Under the pieces are notes generated by a model that was not told the origin of the DNA, searched no databases, and worked only from the letters and a program-made list of their open reading frames with translations. From CADEED01 sp043747875 (lineage in GTDB: Bacteria > Pseudomonadota > Gammaproteobacteria > Steroidobacterales > Steroidobacteraceae), in assembly GCA_043747875.1 (NCBI GenBank), contig JAYTOI010000034.1, positions 1 through 64,000 of the forward strand: DNA of 64,000 nucleotides, given 5' to 3'. Of the stretch, positions 32,857-42,916 are shown one piece after another. The position numbers and the translations under genes were made by a program. Each line of letters begins with the position of its first letter. Within the stretch, counting starts at the first letter, position 1.

Positions 32857-34304
32857 GCGGGCTCCGGGATGGCGGTGGCAGGGACGCGGGACTGGCGCGC
32901 GACCGTCTTCCACGCGTTGTAGGCCATCAGGAACATGCCGCCCAGAACCATCAGCCCTCCTGACAGGCGAACCGCGTAGTAGGGATAGGTGGCATTGAGC
33001 GCCTCGATGAACGAGTACGTGAGCGAGCCGTCGTCGTTCGTCGCGCGCCACATGAGGCCCTGCATGACGCCCGCGATCCACATCGCGGCGACGTACAGCA
33101 CGACGCCGATCGTCGTCGTCCAGAAATGCCAGTCGATCAGCCGCGTGCTCCACATTTCTTTCTTGCCGTAGAGCTTCGGCAGCATCGAGTACACGCAGCC
33201 GATCGTGATCATGGCCACCCAGCCGAGCGCGCCCGAGTGCACGTGGCCGATGGTCCAGTCCGTGTAGTGCGACAGCGCGTTCACGGTCTTGATGGACATC
33301 ATCGGACCCTCGAACGTCGACATGCCGTAGAACGACAGTGCCACCACCATGAACTTCAGGATCGGGTCGGTGCGCAGCTTGTGCCAGGCACCGGACAGCG
33401 TCATGAGGCCGTTGATCATTCCGCCCCAGGAGGGCGCGAGCAGGATCAGCGAGAACACCATGCCCAGCGACTGCGCCCAGTCGGGCAGCGTCGTGTAGTG
33501 CAGGTGGTGCGGGCCCGCCCACATGTAGATGGAGATGAGTGCCCAGAAGTGCACGATGGACAGGCGGTACGAGTAGACCGGCCGGCCGGCCTGCTTGGGC
33601 ACGAAGTAGTACATCATGCCGAGAAAACCGGCCGTGAGGAAAAAGCCGACGGCATTGTGTCCGTACCACCACTGCACCATGGCATCGACGGTGCCGGCAT
33701 AGATGGAATACGACTTGGTGGCCGACACCGGGATCTCCGCGCTGTTGACGATGTGCAGCACGGCCACGGTGATGATGAACGCCGCGTAGAACCAGTTCGC
33801 GACGTAGATGTGCGAGACGCGGCGCTTGACCAGCGTGCCGAGGAACACCACCGCGTACGCCACCCAAACTACCGCGATCAACAGGTCGATCGGCCACTCG
33901 AGCTCGGCATATTCCTTGCCACTGGTCATGCCGGCGGGCAGCGTGATCGCGGCGAGCACGATGACGGCCTGCCAGCCCCAGAACGTGAACGCGGCCAGTC
34001 TGTCGCCGCCGAACAGACGGATGTGGCAGGTCCGCTGCACGACGTAGTAGGACGTCGCAAACAGCGCCGAGCCGCCGAAGGCGAAGATCACCGCATTGGT
34101 GTGCAGCGGTCGCAGGCGGCCGTACGAGAGCCACGGGATGCCGAAGTTCAGCTCCGGCCAGAACAACTGCGCGGCGATGAGCACGCCCACCGCCATGCCG
34201 ACGATGCCCCAGACAATGGTCATCACGGTGAACTGGCGAACTACCCGGTCGTTGTACGTCGCGGGCGCGGGCGCGGTGGCGGTGGCGGTGGGCGTTGCGG
34301 TCAT
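32853..34304 (-). CDS. ccoN: cbb3 oxidase catalytic subunit CcoN
   Basis: This haem-copper oxygen reductase core has twelve helices and 483 aa, and reduces O2 with high affinity. Haem and copper ligands are visible in RPLHTNAVIF, WWYGHNAVGFF, WAGPHHLHYT and IGHVHSGALGW, and the Tyr in SYRLSIVHFW is the cbb3-type cross-linked one. The start chosen gives a Thr/Ala/Pro-rich leader before VVRQFTVMTIVWG; a frame open to 34382 adds 26 unlikely residues. First gene of the core oxidase set. No FNR/FixK-type TTGAT-N4-ATCAA box is seen just upstream. Confidence 0.97.
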   Translation of the reverse strand: MTATPTATATAPAPATYNDRVVRQFTVMTIVWGIVGMAVGVLIAAQLFWPELNFGIPWLSYGRLRPLHTNAVIFAFGGSALFATSYYVVQRTCHIRLFGGDRLAAFTFWGWQAVIVLAAITLPAGMTSGKEYAELEWPIDLLIAVVWVAYAVVFLGTLVKRRVSHIYVANWFYAAFIITVAVLHIVNSAEIPVSATKSYSIYAGTVDAMVQWWYGHNAVGFFLTAGFLGMMYYFVPKQAGRPVYSYRLSIVHFWALISIYMWAGPHHLHYTTLPDWAQSLGMVFSLILLAPSWGGMINGLMTLSGAWHKLRTDPILKFMVVALSFYGMSTFEGPMMSIKTVNALSHYTDWTIGHVHSGALGWVAMITIGCVYSMLPKLYGKKEMWSTRLIDWHFWTTTIGVVLYVAAMWIAGVMQGLMWRATNDDGSLTYSFIEALNATYPYYAVRLSGGLMVLGGMFLMAYNAWKTVARQSRVPATAIPEPA

Positions 34305-34403
34305 GCGGCTTCCAGTCTGGAGAAGGCCGGCAAATTTTCGGCGCGCAGCGCGCGGCTCGGAATACGCGCCAATACGCGCCACGGCGCCGATGAATACGTA
34401 GGG

Positions 34404-34835
34404 CTACGGATGCAGCCGCGCAGCGCGGTGGGGCACATCGAGCGCGCGCAGGACGACGAGCGTGGCCGCCGCCGCGATTGCAGCTTCGGCCGCCAGCATC
34501 AACGGCAAAGGCAGCGCAAGCGCGCACAGCACCAGCCCGACCGGCATCGCGAGCACGCAGCCGGCGTGTGCGGCCAGCGATTCGTGCGCACGCGGCGCGT
34601 GACGGGTGCGCAGCGCGAGCGCCAGCACCACCAGACCGCCGATGAGAGCGCCGATGACCGCGCAGGGCAGCAACTGCAGCGTGAATTCCATCACGGAGCG
34701 CACTGCAAAGCCGCTCGCACGGCATGACGCGCGCCAGATCGTGTAGCCGAAATCCAGGCGCTCGTCGACGCAGGCGCCGGCCAGCGCGCCGCCCATCGGC
34801 AGCATCGAGAGCGCGACGATGCGCACGCGTCTCAT
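34404..34835 (-). CDS. Hypothetical membrane protein upstream of ccoN
   Basis: This 143-aa protein has three predicted membrane segments (MRRVRIVALSMLPMGGALAG, FTLQLLPCAVIGALIGGLVV and a C-terminal VLAMPVGLVLCALALPLPLM). I do not recognise it. It is co-directional with ccoN and 99 bases upstream, so it may be the first gene of the operon. A GTG two codons upstream is an alternative start. In that 99-base gap a 10-bp AATACGCGCC unit is repeated in tandem. Confidence 0.6.
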   Translation of the reverse strand: MRRVRIVALSMLPMGGALAGACVDERLDFGYTIWRASCRASGFAVRSVMEFTLQLLPCAVIGALIGGLVVLALALRTRHAPRAHESLAAHAGCVLAMPVGLVLCALALPLPLMLAAEAAIAAAATLVVLRALDVPHRAARLHP

Positions 34836-34939
34836 CGGCACTTCAAACTACTGCGCCCGCCGGCCGCGGCGCCTGACTTCATGCACGTGGCTTCATCGAA
34901 AGCCGGCTGGCCCTGGATGATGGTGATGCGCTTGCCCAA
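34832..34939 (-). pseudogene. Possible remnant of an NAD(P)H/FMN oxidoreductase N-terminus
   Basis: A 35-codon frame from a TTG reads GKRITIIQGQPAFDEAT, like the first beta-strand and P-loop of flavodoxin-fold NAD(P)H reductases (KRIxIIQGHPD). It then departs and stops in an overlap with the next gene. It is either a truncated leftover or a chance match. Confidence 0.2.
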
Positions 34940-35093
34940 GTGTCGGCTCCTCGAGCACGATCATGCTCAGGTTGCATGCGATCGCCTTCCGGGCTAACCA
35001 CATGGCCATAGGGAATCTCCCGTACGGCAAGCCTTGCGCGTCGTCCTGAGGGGTGCAATCCTGCCCGGAACCGCAACAGTTCACACATTTTTC

Positions 35094-36605
35094 ATGCTCC
35101 CATCCGAGCTCGTCGGCAGCGTTCTCGACTCCGCGCCCGACGCCATGATCATCATCGATTCCACGGGCCAGATCCTGTTCGCCAACCGCCAGGTGTCGGC
35201 GATCTTCGGCCACGAGAACGCCGACATCGTCGGCAAGCACGTCGAAATGCTGCTGCCCGAACGCTTTCGCGTACGCCACATCGGCCATCGCCGCGGGTAC
35301 ACCGCCAACGTGCGGGTGCGTCCGATGGGGGCCGGGCTCGACCTGTTCGGAATGCGCAAGGACGGCACCGAGTTCCCGGTGGAGATCAGCCTGAGTCCCC
35401 TCGGCAAGGATGGCGAAGTGCGGGTCGCGGCTGCGATCCGCGACGTGACCGAGCGCAAACACGTCGAGCAGGCGCTCGAGGTGGCACGCCGCGACGCCGA
35501 GCACGCCAACCTCGCGAAGAGCCGCTTCCTCGCCACCGCCAGCCACGATCTGCGCCAGCCGCTGCAGACACTCGGTCTGCTCAACGGCGCGCTGCGCCGC
35601 ATGACCACCGACACCGAATGCCAGGAAGTGCTCGCCCAACAGGAGCAGGCGATCGATGCCATGTCGCGCCTGCTCAATGCGCTGCTGGACATCAGCAAGC
35701 TCGAATCCGGCGCGATCACCCTCGCGCGCACGGATTTCCAGCTCGCGCCGGTGTTCGAGGAGCTGCGTCGCGACTTCGCCGGCGTGGCCGCCAGCAAGGG
35801 CCTGCGTTTTTCGGTCGACTCGCCGGTCGCGGAAGTGCATTCCGATCCGGCGCTCGTGACCCAACTACTGCGCAACCTGCTCTCGAACGCGGTGAAGTAC
35901 ACGCGCGAGGGCGCGGTCGAATTGCGCTGCGATCAGCGCGGCGCGCACCTGCGCATCGAAGTGCGCGACACCGGCATCGGAATTGCGAGCGACCAGGTGC
36001 CGCTGATCTTCGAAGAGTTCTATCAGGTCGGCGTATCGCCCAACAGCTCGCGCGACGGCTATGGACTCGGGCTTTCGATCGTCCAGCGCATCGCACGGCT
36101 GCTCGAGATCGAGGTCGACGTGACATCGGCGCCGGGCAAGGGCTCGGCGTTTGCCATCGAGCTGCCTCCCGCGCGGCACGGCACGGCGCGGCTCAGCGCG
36201 GCGGCGCGCCAGCCGCCCGAGCCGGCATCCGAAGCGGCCGGACATCGCGTGCTGCTGGTCGAAGACGAACCCGCAGTGCGTAACGCCATGCGCATGCTGC
36301 TGCGCATGGAAGGCTATCGCGTGATCGCCGCGGCCACCGCCGCGGAGGCGCTGGTCGAGCTCGAGGACGATCCGCAGTTCGATCTCATCGTCTCCGACTA
36401 TCATCTCGAAGCAGGCCGCACGGGCACGGAAGTGATCTCGGCGGCGCGCGCCCGGCTCGGGCGGACGCTCAACGCAGTGCTCGTGACCGGCGACACGTCT
36501 GCCGCTATTCGCGAACTGCCCGAGGACGAGCACCTGCGCATCATCAGCAAGCCGATCAACTCGGAAAATCTGCTGCGCCTGGTGCGCGCTCTGCTGACGT
36601 CCTGA
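35094..36605 (+). CDS. PAS-domain hybrid histidine kinase with C-terminal receiver
   Basis: This soluble sensor has 503 aa. A PAS domain (about 5-120) has DAMIIIDSTGQILFANRQ and RKDGTEFPVEISLSPLG. The phosphoacceptor helix is RFLATASHDLRQPLQTLGLL, the ATPase has NLLSNAVKYT, DTGIGI and GYGLGLSIV, and a receiver (about 385-500) has VEDEP, phospho-Asp in IVSDYHL and the SKP lysine. The PAS lacks the DRSxHD haem motif of the next kinase. The start follows a stretch without a strong ribosome-binding site. It is transcribed away from the cco operon, 252 bases from the hypothetical membrane gene. Confidence 0.88.
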   Translation: MLPSELVGSVLDSAPDAMIIIDSTGQILFANRQVSAIFGHENADIVGKHVEMLLPERFRVRHIGHRRGYTANVRVRPMGAGLDLFGMRKDGTEFPVEISLSPLGKDGEVRVAAAIRDVTERKHVEQALEVARRDAEHANLAKSRFLATASHDLRQPLQTLGLLNGALRRMTTDTECQEVLAQQEQAIDAMSRLLNALLDISKLESGAITLARTDFQLAPVFEELRRDFAGVAASKGLRFSVDSPVAEVHSDPALVTQLLRNLLSNAVKYTREGAVELRCDQRGAHLRIEVRDTGIGIASDQVPLIFEEFYQVGVSPNSSRDGYGLGLSIVQRIARLLEIEVDVTSAPGKGSAFAIELPPARHGTARLSAAARQPPEPASEAAGHRVLLVEDEPAVRNAMRMLLRMEGYRVIAAATAAEALVELEDDPQFDLIVSDYHLEAGRTGTEVISAARARLGRTLNAVLVTGDTSAAIRELPEDEHLRIISKPINSENLLRLVRALLTS

Positions 36606-36740
36606 GACCTGCCGCGTGGCCGCGATCCGCGCCTCGACATGCGCGGCGTTCCGCACGAGCACCAGCCATGCGCCCGGCCCCGTACGCCGTCAGGGGTATT
36701 GCGTACTCCGTCCGGCAGCGCGCAACCCCATACTTTCACG

Positions 36741-38230
36741 ATGTTTTCCACCGATGCCCAGGCCCTCATGGAAGCGGCCGTCGATGCGATCATCGTCATC
36801 GACCACCGGGGCCGCATCCAGGCCGTCAACGATTCGGCCTGCCGCATCTTCGGTCATCGGACGGCCGAACTGCTGGGCGCGAACGTCAGCATGCTCATGC
36901 CCGAGCCCGACCGCTCCGCGCACGACGGGTACCTGGCTAACTACCTCGCGAGCGGGCAGGCCAGGATCATCGGCATCGGCCGCCAGGTGACCGCACGCCG
37001 CAAGGACGGCACGCCGTTCGCAGCTTCGCTGTCCGTCGGCCGCGTGCCCGACAGCTCACCGCCGCGGTTCGTCGGGCTGGTGCGCGACATCACCGCGGAG
37101 ATCGAGGCGACCAACGCGCTCGAGCTCGAGCGCGACCGTTCGAATGCCTACCTGGAGCTCAACGACGCCATTCTGCTGTCGATCGACGCGCAGCGCCGCG
37201 TGCACGAAGTGAACGCGCGTGGCGCCGAGCTGCTCGGTGCCGCGCGCCCCGAGATCGTCGGACGCGACTGGCTGTCTTTCATGCGCGACGAGACGGAATG
37301 CGAGCGCGCCCGTCTGATGCTCGCGAGCGCGCGCGCCAGCGGCGTCTCGCGCGAGCGCGAGTTCGACGCGGTGGACGCGACTGGCGCGCCGCGGCGCATC
37401 TACTGGCGGTGCATCGCGCGCCGTACCGCCGGCGACGCGCCGGCCGGCTGGCTGTGCTCGGGGGAAGACGTCACGGAGCGCGCGCGGCGCGAAGAGAATT
37501 CGCACCTGGCGCAGCAGCGGCTCACGCGCGTCGCGCGGCTCGCCACCATGGGCGAGCTCGCCTCCGGGATGGCGCACGAGATCAACCAGCCGCTCACCGC
37601 GATCACCACCTACGCGCGCGCCTGCGAACGCTATCTCGCCATGCCGCAGCCCGACCTGGCCGAGGTACGCGAAGCGGTGCGCGAGATCGGCGTGGAGGGC
37701 CTGCGCGCCGGGACCGTCATCGGCCGGCTGCGCAACCTGGTGCGCACCGACGCGGATGGCGAGCCCACGCCGCTCGAAGTGAACGCGCTCATCGACGAGC
37801 TGCGTGCCACACTCGATGCGGATGCGCGCGCGCACGAGGCGCGGCTGCGCATCGCGCTCACGCAGCATTTGCCGCGCGTGCGCGCGCACGGCGCCCAGCT
37901 TCAACAAGTAGTGCTCAACCTGGTGCGCAACGCCTTCGAGGCGCTGCTCGACCAGCCGGCGGTGGAGCGGGCAGTCGAGCTGACTACCGTGCGCACGGTG
38001 AACGGCGACATCGAAGTGCGCGTCACCGACAACGGCCCCGGAATTTCCACCGCGATCGTCGACCGACTGTTCGATCCGTTCTCGACCACCAAGCCGGCCG
38101 GCACCGGACTCGGCCTCACTATCAGCCGTACCATAGTGCACGCTCATGGCGGTACTATCGGCACGCGCGCGGTGGCACCGCGAGGCGTGACGTTTTACGT
38201 GCAATTGCCGGCTGCGGAGGACGAGACTGC

Positions 38231-38234
<4 letters not shown>
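36741..38234 (+). CDS. fixL: FixL-like haem-PAS oxygen-sensor histidine kinase
   Basis: This 497-aa kinase most likely senses O2. PAS1 (residues 4-115) reads SMLMPEPDRSAHDGYLANYL and IIGIGRQVTARRKDGTPF, very close to FixL, where the His of DRSxHD ligates haem; here it is His61. A second PAS domain (about 130-250) follows. The kinase core has MGELASGMAHEINQPLTAIT (phospho-His), NLVRNAFEAL, DNGPGI and GTGLGLTISRTIV. It starts at ATG 36741; upstream codons give a poor leader. Its stop overlaps the FixJ-like gene. Next to a cbb3 operon, it is the natural O2 sensor for it. Confidence 0.9.
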
Positions 38235-38850
<616 letters not shown>

Positions 38851-38854
<4 letters not shown>

Positions 38855-39384
38855 GCAAGCGCCGCACATTCAACTGGCCGCGCGCCGCACGGGCCTCCGA
38901 CGGCACCGGGTATCGCATCCGTCCCATCACCCGGGACGACACGACGCGCGAACGGACTTTCATCGCCGCCCTCAGCGCCGAAACGCGTTACCGGCGCTTC
39001 ATGCACGTACTCGGCGAAGCGTCACCGGCGTTCGTCGAGAAGCTGGTGAACATCGATCGCCACCTCACGATGGCGCTGGTTGCCGTCGTCGGTGAAGATT
39101 CGGCGGAGCGCATCATCGGCGTCACCCGCTATGCGGCAGATGAGAACCTCGAAGATTGCGAATTCGCCGTGGTCGTCGGCGACGAGTGGCAGGGTCGCGG
39201 CATCGGCACGACCCTGGCCCGCCTGCTGTTCGAGTACGCGGCCAACGAAGGTTTTCAAAAAATCTATGGCACGGTGCAATCCGACAACGAGCGGATGCTC
39301 GATCTGGCGCGCCATCTCGAATTGGAAGTCGAGGTGCCGCGCGGCAGACAGGAAACCGTGCGCGCGTGGCGCCGGCTGGATTGA
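38851..39384 (+). CDS. GNAT-family N-acetyltransferase
   Basis: This is a 177-aa acetyltransferase of the GNAT fold. The frame has no suitable ATG or GTG near its beginning. The likely start is the TTG overlapping the FixJ stop (TTGA), giving SKRRTFNWPRAARASDGTGY followed by the first strand RIRPITRDD. The acetyl-CoA loop is DEWQGRGIGTTLARLLFEYA. It is similar to the GNAT modules appended to CoA-ligase-like acyltransferases. The coupling to fixLJ suggests a redox or oxygen-linked role. The target is unknown. Confidence 0.8.
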
Positions 39385-39399
39385 CGAACGCGCTGGCGC

Positions 39400-40131
39400 T
39401 CAGCGGTCCGACGTGTCGTACGGCGGCGGATTTCGCGGCGCCGGAGGGGGCAGGTCCTGCCAGCCTGCGCGCGCGATGAAATCACAGAGTCCGCGCACGT
39501 CCTCGAAGTCGAGCGCGAGAAATCGTTTCCGGTGCGTCGTGGCGAGCGGAATGCGGCGACCGTCGACGGAGTCGTAGATCTGGCGCATCAGATAGCCGGC
39601 GTGTTGTCCGCCGATCTTCGGGATCGCGCGGGCCGCGTCGCCTTCGCCGTGAATGCCATGACAGGACTGACAATGTCCGCCGTACACCGTCGCGCCGCGC
39701 GCCAATTGTGTGCCATCGCCCATGCCGTTCGCGGCGGACTGTGTCAGGCCGGCCAGATGAGCGGCGACATCTGCGATGTCCTGCGCACCCACCAGTGCGT
39801 GGCGATCGGAGGCCACTTCTTCCATGCGGAAGTCCCAGCGCTTGCCGTAGCGGAAATCGATGAGCTGGCGGATCAGCACGCGATAGTGCTGGCCCGCGAG
39901 GCGCGGGATCGATCCGTCGAGCGTGCCGGTACCGTCGCTGCCGTGACAGGAGACGCAATGAGCGTACAGCTCGGCGCCGCGCTCGGAATCGGAGGTGGCC
40001 GCGAGGGCATCCGCGTATGCGCGCTGCGCCTTCGGTGCGGCACCGCACAGCGTGGGCAACGCCATCGCGAGAAACACCATCGCGGGAAACACGATCGACT
40101 TCAGACAGGGATTTCTCGCGTGGTATTGCAT
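39400..40131 (-). CDS. Dihaem cytochrome c (c4-like)
   Basis: This periplasmic electron carrier has 243 aa. A signal peptide (about 30 residues, ...ALPTLCGA|AP) is followed by two class-I c domains with haem sites HCVSCHGSDGTG and HCQSCHGIHGEGD, and Met-bearing segments further on. The C-terminus is proline-rich. ATG 40131 was chosen for the signal peptide. It lies between the fixLJ group and the PQQ dehydrogenase, on the same strand as the latter and 128 bases downstream of it, so it could accept electrons from it. Confidence 0.88.
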   Translation of the reverse strand: MQYHARNPCLKSIVFPAMVFLAMALPTLCGAAPKAQRAYADALAATSDSERGAELYAHCVSCHGSDGTGTLDGSIPRLAGQHYRVLIRQLIDFRYGKRWDFRMEEVASDRHALVGAQDIADVAAHLAGLTQSAANGMGDGTQLARGATVYGGHCQSCHGIHGEGDAARAIPKIGGQHAGYLMRQIYDSVDGRRIPLATTHRKRFLALDFEDVRGLCDFIARAGWQDLPPPAPRNPPPYDTSDR

Positions 40132-40259
40132 GTGCGGATTCTGGCCTTTGAAGCGAGCGAGTTCTATACGTGCTAGACCGCATGCAAGCCCGGAAAGCAA
40201 CGGGCATCCGCCGCGCCGCCGCGCGCGCCGCAGTCCCAGTGATCCGTTGCCACCTTCGG

Positions 40260-41642
40260 CTAACTACCTGCCGCACGCCAGATGACGTTGCCCACGTCGT
40301 CGGCCACGAGCAGCGCGCCGTGCTGGTCGATCGCCACGCCCACCGGCCGGCCCCAGGCCTCGCCCTTCTGGCTCACGAATCCGGTGATCACATCCACCGG
40401 CTGGCCCGATGGCCGCCCGTTCGCGAACGGCACGAACACCACCTTGTATCCGGCCGGCGGCTTGCGATTCCACGAGCCGTGCAGTCCGATGAACATGCCG
40501 TTATCGAACGGCGCCGGCAGCGCGTTCGGCGCGTCGCGGTCCGCCGCAGCCGCTGCGAGACCCAGCGCCGCGACGTGCGCACCCAACGCGTAGTCGGGCG
40601 CGATGGCCTTCGCCACCAGGTCCGGCCGCGGCGGCTGCACGCGCACATCGACGTGCTGACCAAAGTAGCTGTACGGCCAGCCATAGAACGCGCCGTCGCG
40701 CACCGAGGTCAGGAAGTCCGGCACCAGGTCGTTGCCGAGCTCGTCGCGCTCGTTGGACACCGTCCACAACGCGCCGGTCTGCGGCTCCCACGCCATTCCA
40801 TTGGGATTGCGAATGCCGGTCGCGAACAGCCGCTTCTCGCCGCTGCGCGTGTCCACTTCCCAGATCGCCGCGCGGCCCTCTTCCTGCTCGATGCCGTTCT
40901 CGGCGACGTTGCTGTTGGAGCCCACCGTCGCGTACAGCTTCGATCCGTCGCGGCTGGCAATGATGTTCTTGGTCCAGTGATGATTGAGCGGGCCGCCCGG
41001 CAGATCGGTGAGCCGCGTGCCGGAGCCCGACAGCTGCGTCGCGCCGGGCGCGTATGCAAATTTTACGATCGCATCGGTGTTGGCGACGTAGAGCTGGTCG
41101 CCGACCAGCGCGATGCCAAACGGAGAGTTGAGATTCTGCAGCAGCACGCTCTTCGTCTCGGCCACGCCGTCGCCGTCGGCGTCGCGCAGCAGCGTGATGC
41201 GATTGGGTGACGGCACCACCGCGCCGGCCTTGGCCATCATCTTCTTCATCACCGCGCCCTTGACGCCCTTGCCGTCCTCGGGCCGCTCGGGCGCGTTCGT
41301 CTCCGCGACCAGCACGTCGCCGTTGGGCAGTACGTACACCCAGCGCGGATGCACCAGCCCGGTCGCGAACGCATTCACTTTCACGCCGGCTGCGCCGACC
41401 GGTGTCATGCCCGGCGGCCAGCCCTTGGCTTCCGCGATCTGCACCACGGGAATCAACTTCTTGTCCGGCTCGGGCAGGGTCGGGTTCGCACCCACGCTGT
41501 CGTTCGGGGATGCGACCGGGCCGACGTCGGTGGGACCGACGGTGCTGCACGCGGTGCAGGCCACGAATACGGTGAGAATTACGAGAATAGAGAGGGCCGT
41601 CATCCACCAGAAACGGGCGGGCCGTGCTTCAATCTGCGACAT
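40260..41642 (-). CDS. PQQ-dependent sugar (sorbosone-type) dehydrogenase
   Basis: This exported six-bladed beta-propeller oxidoreductase belongs to the glucose/sorbosone dehydrogenase family, 460 aa. One N-terminal hydrophobic segment ends in cysteines (VFVACTAC), which suggests a membrane or lipid anchor. Propeller motifs include PRWVYVLPNGDVLVAETNAP, NHHWTKNIIASRDGSKLYAT, GIRNPNGMAWEPQTGALWTV and HGSWNRKPPAGYKVVFVPF. GAGAAGGAG precedes the ATG well. It oxidises a sugar or alcohol with PQQ. The acceptor could be the cytochrome downstream. Confidence 0.88.
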   Translation of the reverse strand: MSQIEARPARFWWMTALSILVILTVFVACTACSTVGPTDVGPVASPNDSVGANPTLPEPDKKLIPVVQIAEAKGWPPGMTPVGAAGVKVNAFATGLVHPRWVYVLPNGDVLVAETNAPERPEDGKGVKGAVMKKMMAKAGAVVPSPNRITLLRDADGDGVAETKSVLLQNLNSPFGIALVGDQLYVANTDAIVKFAYAPGATQLSGSGTRLTDLPGGPLNHHWTKNIIASRDGSKLYATVGSNSNVAENGIEQEEGRAAIWEVDTRSGEKRLFATGIRNPNGMAWEPQTGALWTVSNERDELGNDLVPDFLTSVRDGAFYGWPYSYFGQHVDVRVQPPRPDLVAKAIAPDYALGAHVAALGLAAAAADRDAPNALPAPFDNGMFIGLHGSWNRKPPAGYKVVFVPFANGRPSGQPVDVITGFVSQKGEAWGRPVGVAIDQHGALLVADDVGNVIWRAAGS

Positions 41643-41789
41643 TCGGACTCCTTCTCTAACGATTCGCGGAGTCGTCCCGCAATGTGGAATTGTTAGGGTA
41701 AGCACCGAGGGGCGTAAGGAGCGGACCTCCCGCCGGGCTGTAGGAGAAGGCCCGCCTGACCCATACTACGTAGCGCAATTGAGGTGACC

Positions 41790-42896
41790 ATGTCGCGTCG
41801 CAAGAAGATCCTCGGCGGAATCGCTCTCGTACTCGTACTCGTCGGGGTGGCGTTCGCCTTCCTGCTGAGCCACGACTCCGCCTGCCCGACACCGCCCGCG
41901 GCGCAGGCCGGCGTTCCCACCATGAAAGCGGTGGTATATCGCTGTTATGGATCGCCCAAGGTGCTCGCGGTCGAGGACGTCGCCAAACCCGTTCCCGCCG
42001 ACGACGAAGTGCTGGTCAAAGTGCGCGCCGCCGGCGTCAACCCGCTCGACTATCACTACCTGCGCGGCAAGCCCTACATCATGCGCATGGGCGTTGGTCT
42101 GGGCGCGCCGAAGAGCGACCGGCTGGGCGTGGATTTCGCCGGCACGGTGGAAGCGGTCGGCACAGGCGTGACCACATTCCACGTCGGTGACGAGGTGTTC
42201 GGCGCTCGCGACGGCGCGTTCGCGGAATACGTCGTGGTGCAGGCGGCGCGCAACGTCGCGCTCAAACCCGCGAACGTTTCGTTCGAGCAGGCGGCGGGCG
42301 TTCCCATCGCCGCCGTCACCGCGCTGCAGTCATTGCGCGACAAGGGGCAGTTGAAGGCCGGCCAGAAAGTGCTCATCAACGGCGCATCGGGCGGCGTCGG
42401 CACGTTCGCCGTACAGATCGCGAAGCAGCTCGGCGCGCACGTGACGGGAGTGTGCAGCTCGCGCAATGTCGAGTTGGTGAAGTCGCTGGGCGCCGACCGC
42501 GTCATCGATTACACGCGCGAGGACTTCACGAAAGACCCGGTGAAATACGACATCATCATCGACACGCCCGGCAATCGTTCGCTGGGCGAATACCGCAGCG
42601 TGATGACGGAGCACGGCCGCTACGTGATGGTCGGCGGCCCCAAGACGGGCAGCTGGCTGGGCCCGCTCGGCAAGGGTTTGAGCGCCGGCGCGTACTCCCC
42701 GTTCGTGAGCCAGGATTTCTCGATGATACTGACCAATGTCAATCCGCAGGACCTGGCTTTCCTGAGCGACTTGATGAGCGCGGGCAAGATGACGACCGTG
42801 GTCGACCGCCGCTACACGCTGGCGCAGGCGGCCGACGCCATCACCTATGTGGAGCTCGGCCACGCGCGCGGCAAGGTCGTGCTGCTGCTCGAATAA
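41790..42896 (+). CDS. Quinone oxidoreductase-type MDR dehydrogenase with N-terminal anchor
   Basis: This is a medium-chain reductase of the NADP-dependent quinone oxidoreductase branch, 368 aa. Unusually it has an N-terminal membrane helix (KKILGGIALVLVLVGVAFAF) before the enzyme, which begins at MKAVVYRCYGSPKVL (about residue 45). The dinucleotide site is LINGASGGVGTFAVQIAKQL. The catalytic zinc ligands of alcohol dehydrogenases are missing, as in quinone reductases. GAGGTGACC precedes the ATG. It is divergent from the PQQ dehydrogenase and 20 bases before a LuxR-type gene. Confidence 0.88.
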   Translation: MSRRKKILGGIALVLVLVGVAFAFLLSHDSACPTPPAAQAGVPTMKAVVYRCYGSPKVLAVEDVAKPVPADDEVLVKVRAAGVNPLDYHYLRGKPYIMRMGVGLGAPKSDRLGVDFAGTVEAVGTGVTTFHVGDEVFGARDGAFAEYVVVQAARNVALKPANVSFEQAAGVPIAAVTALQSLRDKGQLKAGQKVLINGASGGVGTFAVQIAKQLGAHVTGVCSSRNVELVKSLGADRVIDYTREDFTKDPVKYDIIIDTPGNRSLGEYRSVMTEHGRYVMVGGPKTGSWLGPLGKGLSAGAYSPFVSQDFSMILTNVNPQDLAFLSDLMSAGKMTTVVDRRYTLAQAADAITYVELGHARGKVVLLLE

Positions 42897-42916
42897 AGAG
42901 GACAGATCTATCAGCC

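Noticed and set aside
33126..34727. A 533-codon open frame antisense to ccoN
   Set aside because: It mirrors ccoN codons and has shadow-like composition (His/Arg/Asp-rich, no domain). ccoN itself has all haem ligands.
34305..35093. FNR/FixK-type box (TTGAT-N4-ATCAA) in front of ccoN or the kinases
   Set aside because: I looked on both strands and found none. Only a tandem AATACGCGCC unit is present.
36660..36740. Repeat-like GTACGCCGTC / GTACTCCGTC before the FixL-like gene as a FixJ site
   Set aside because: The similarity is short and does not match a FixJ consensus I can state with confidence.
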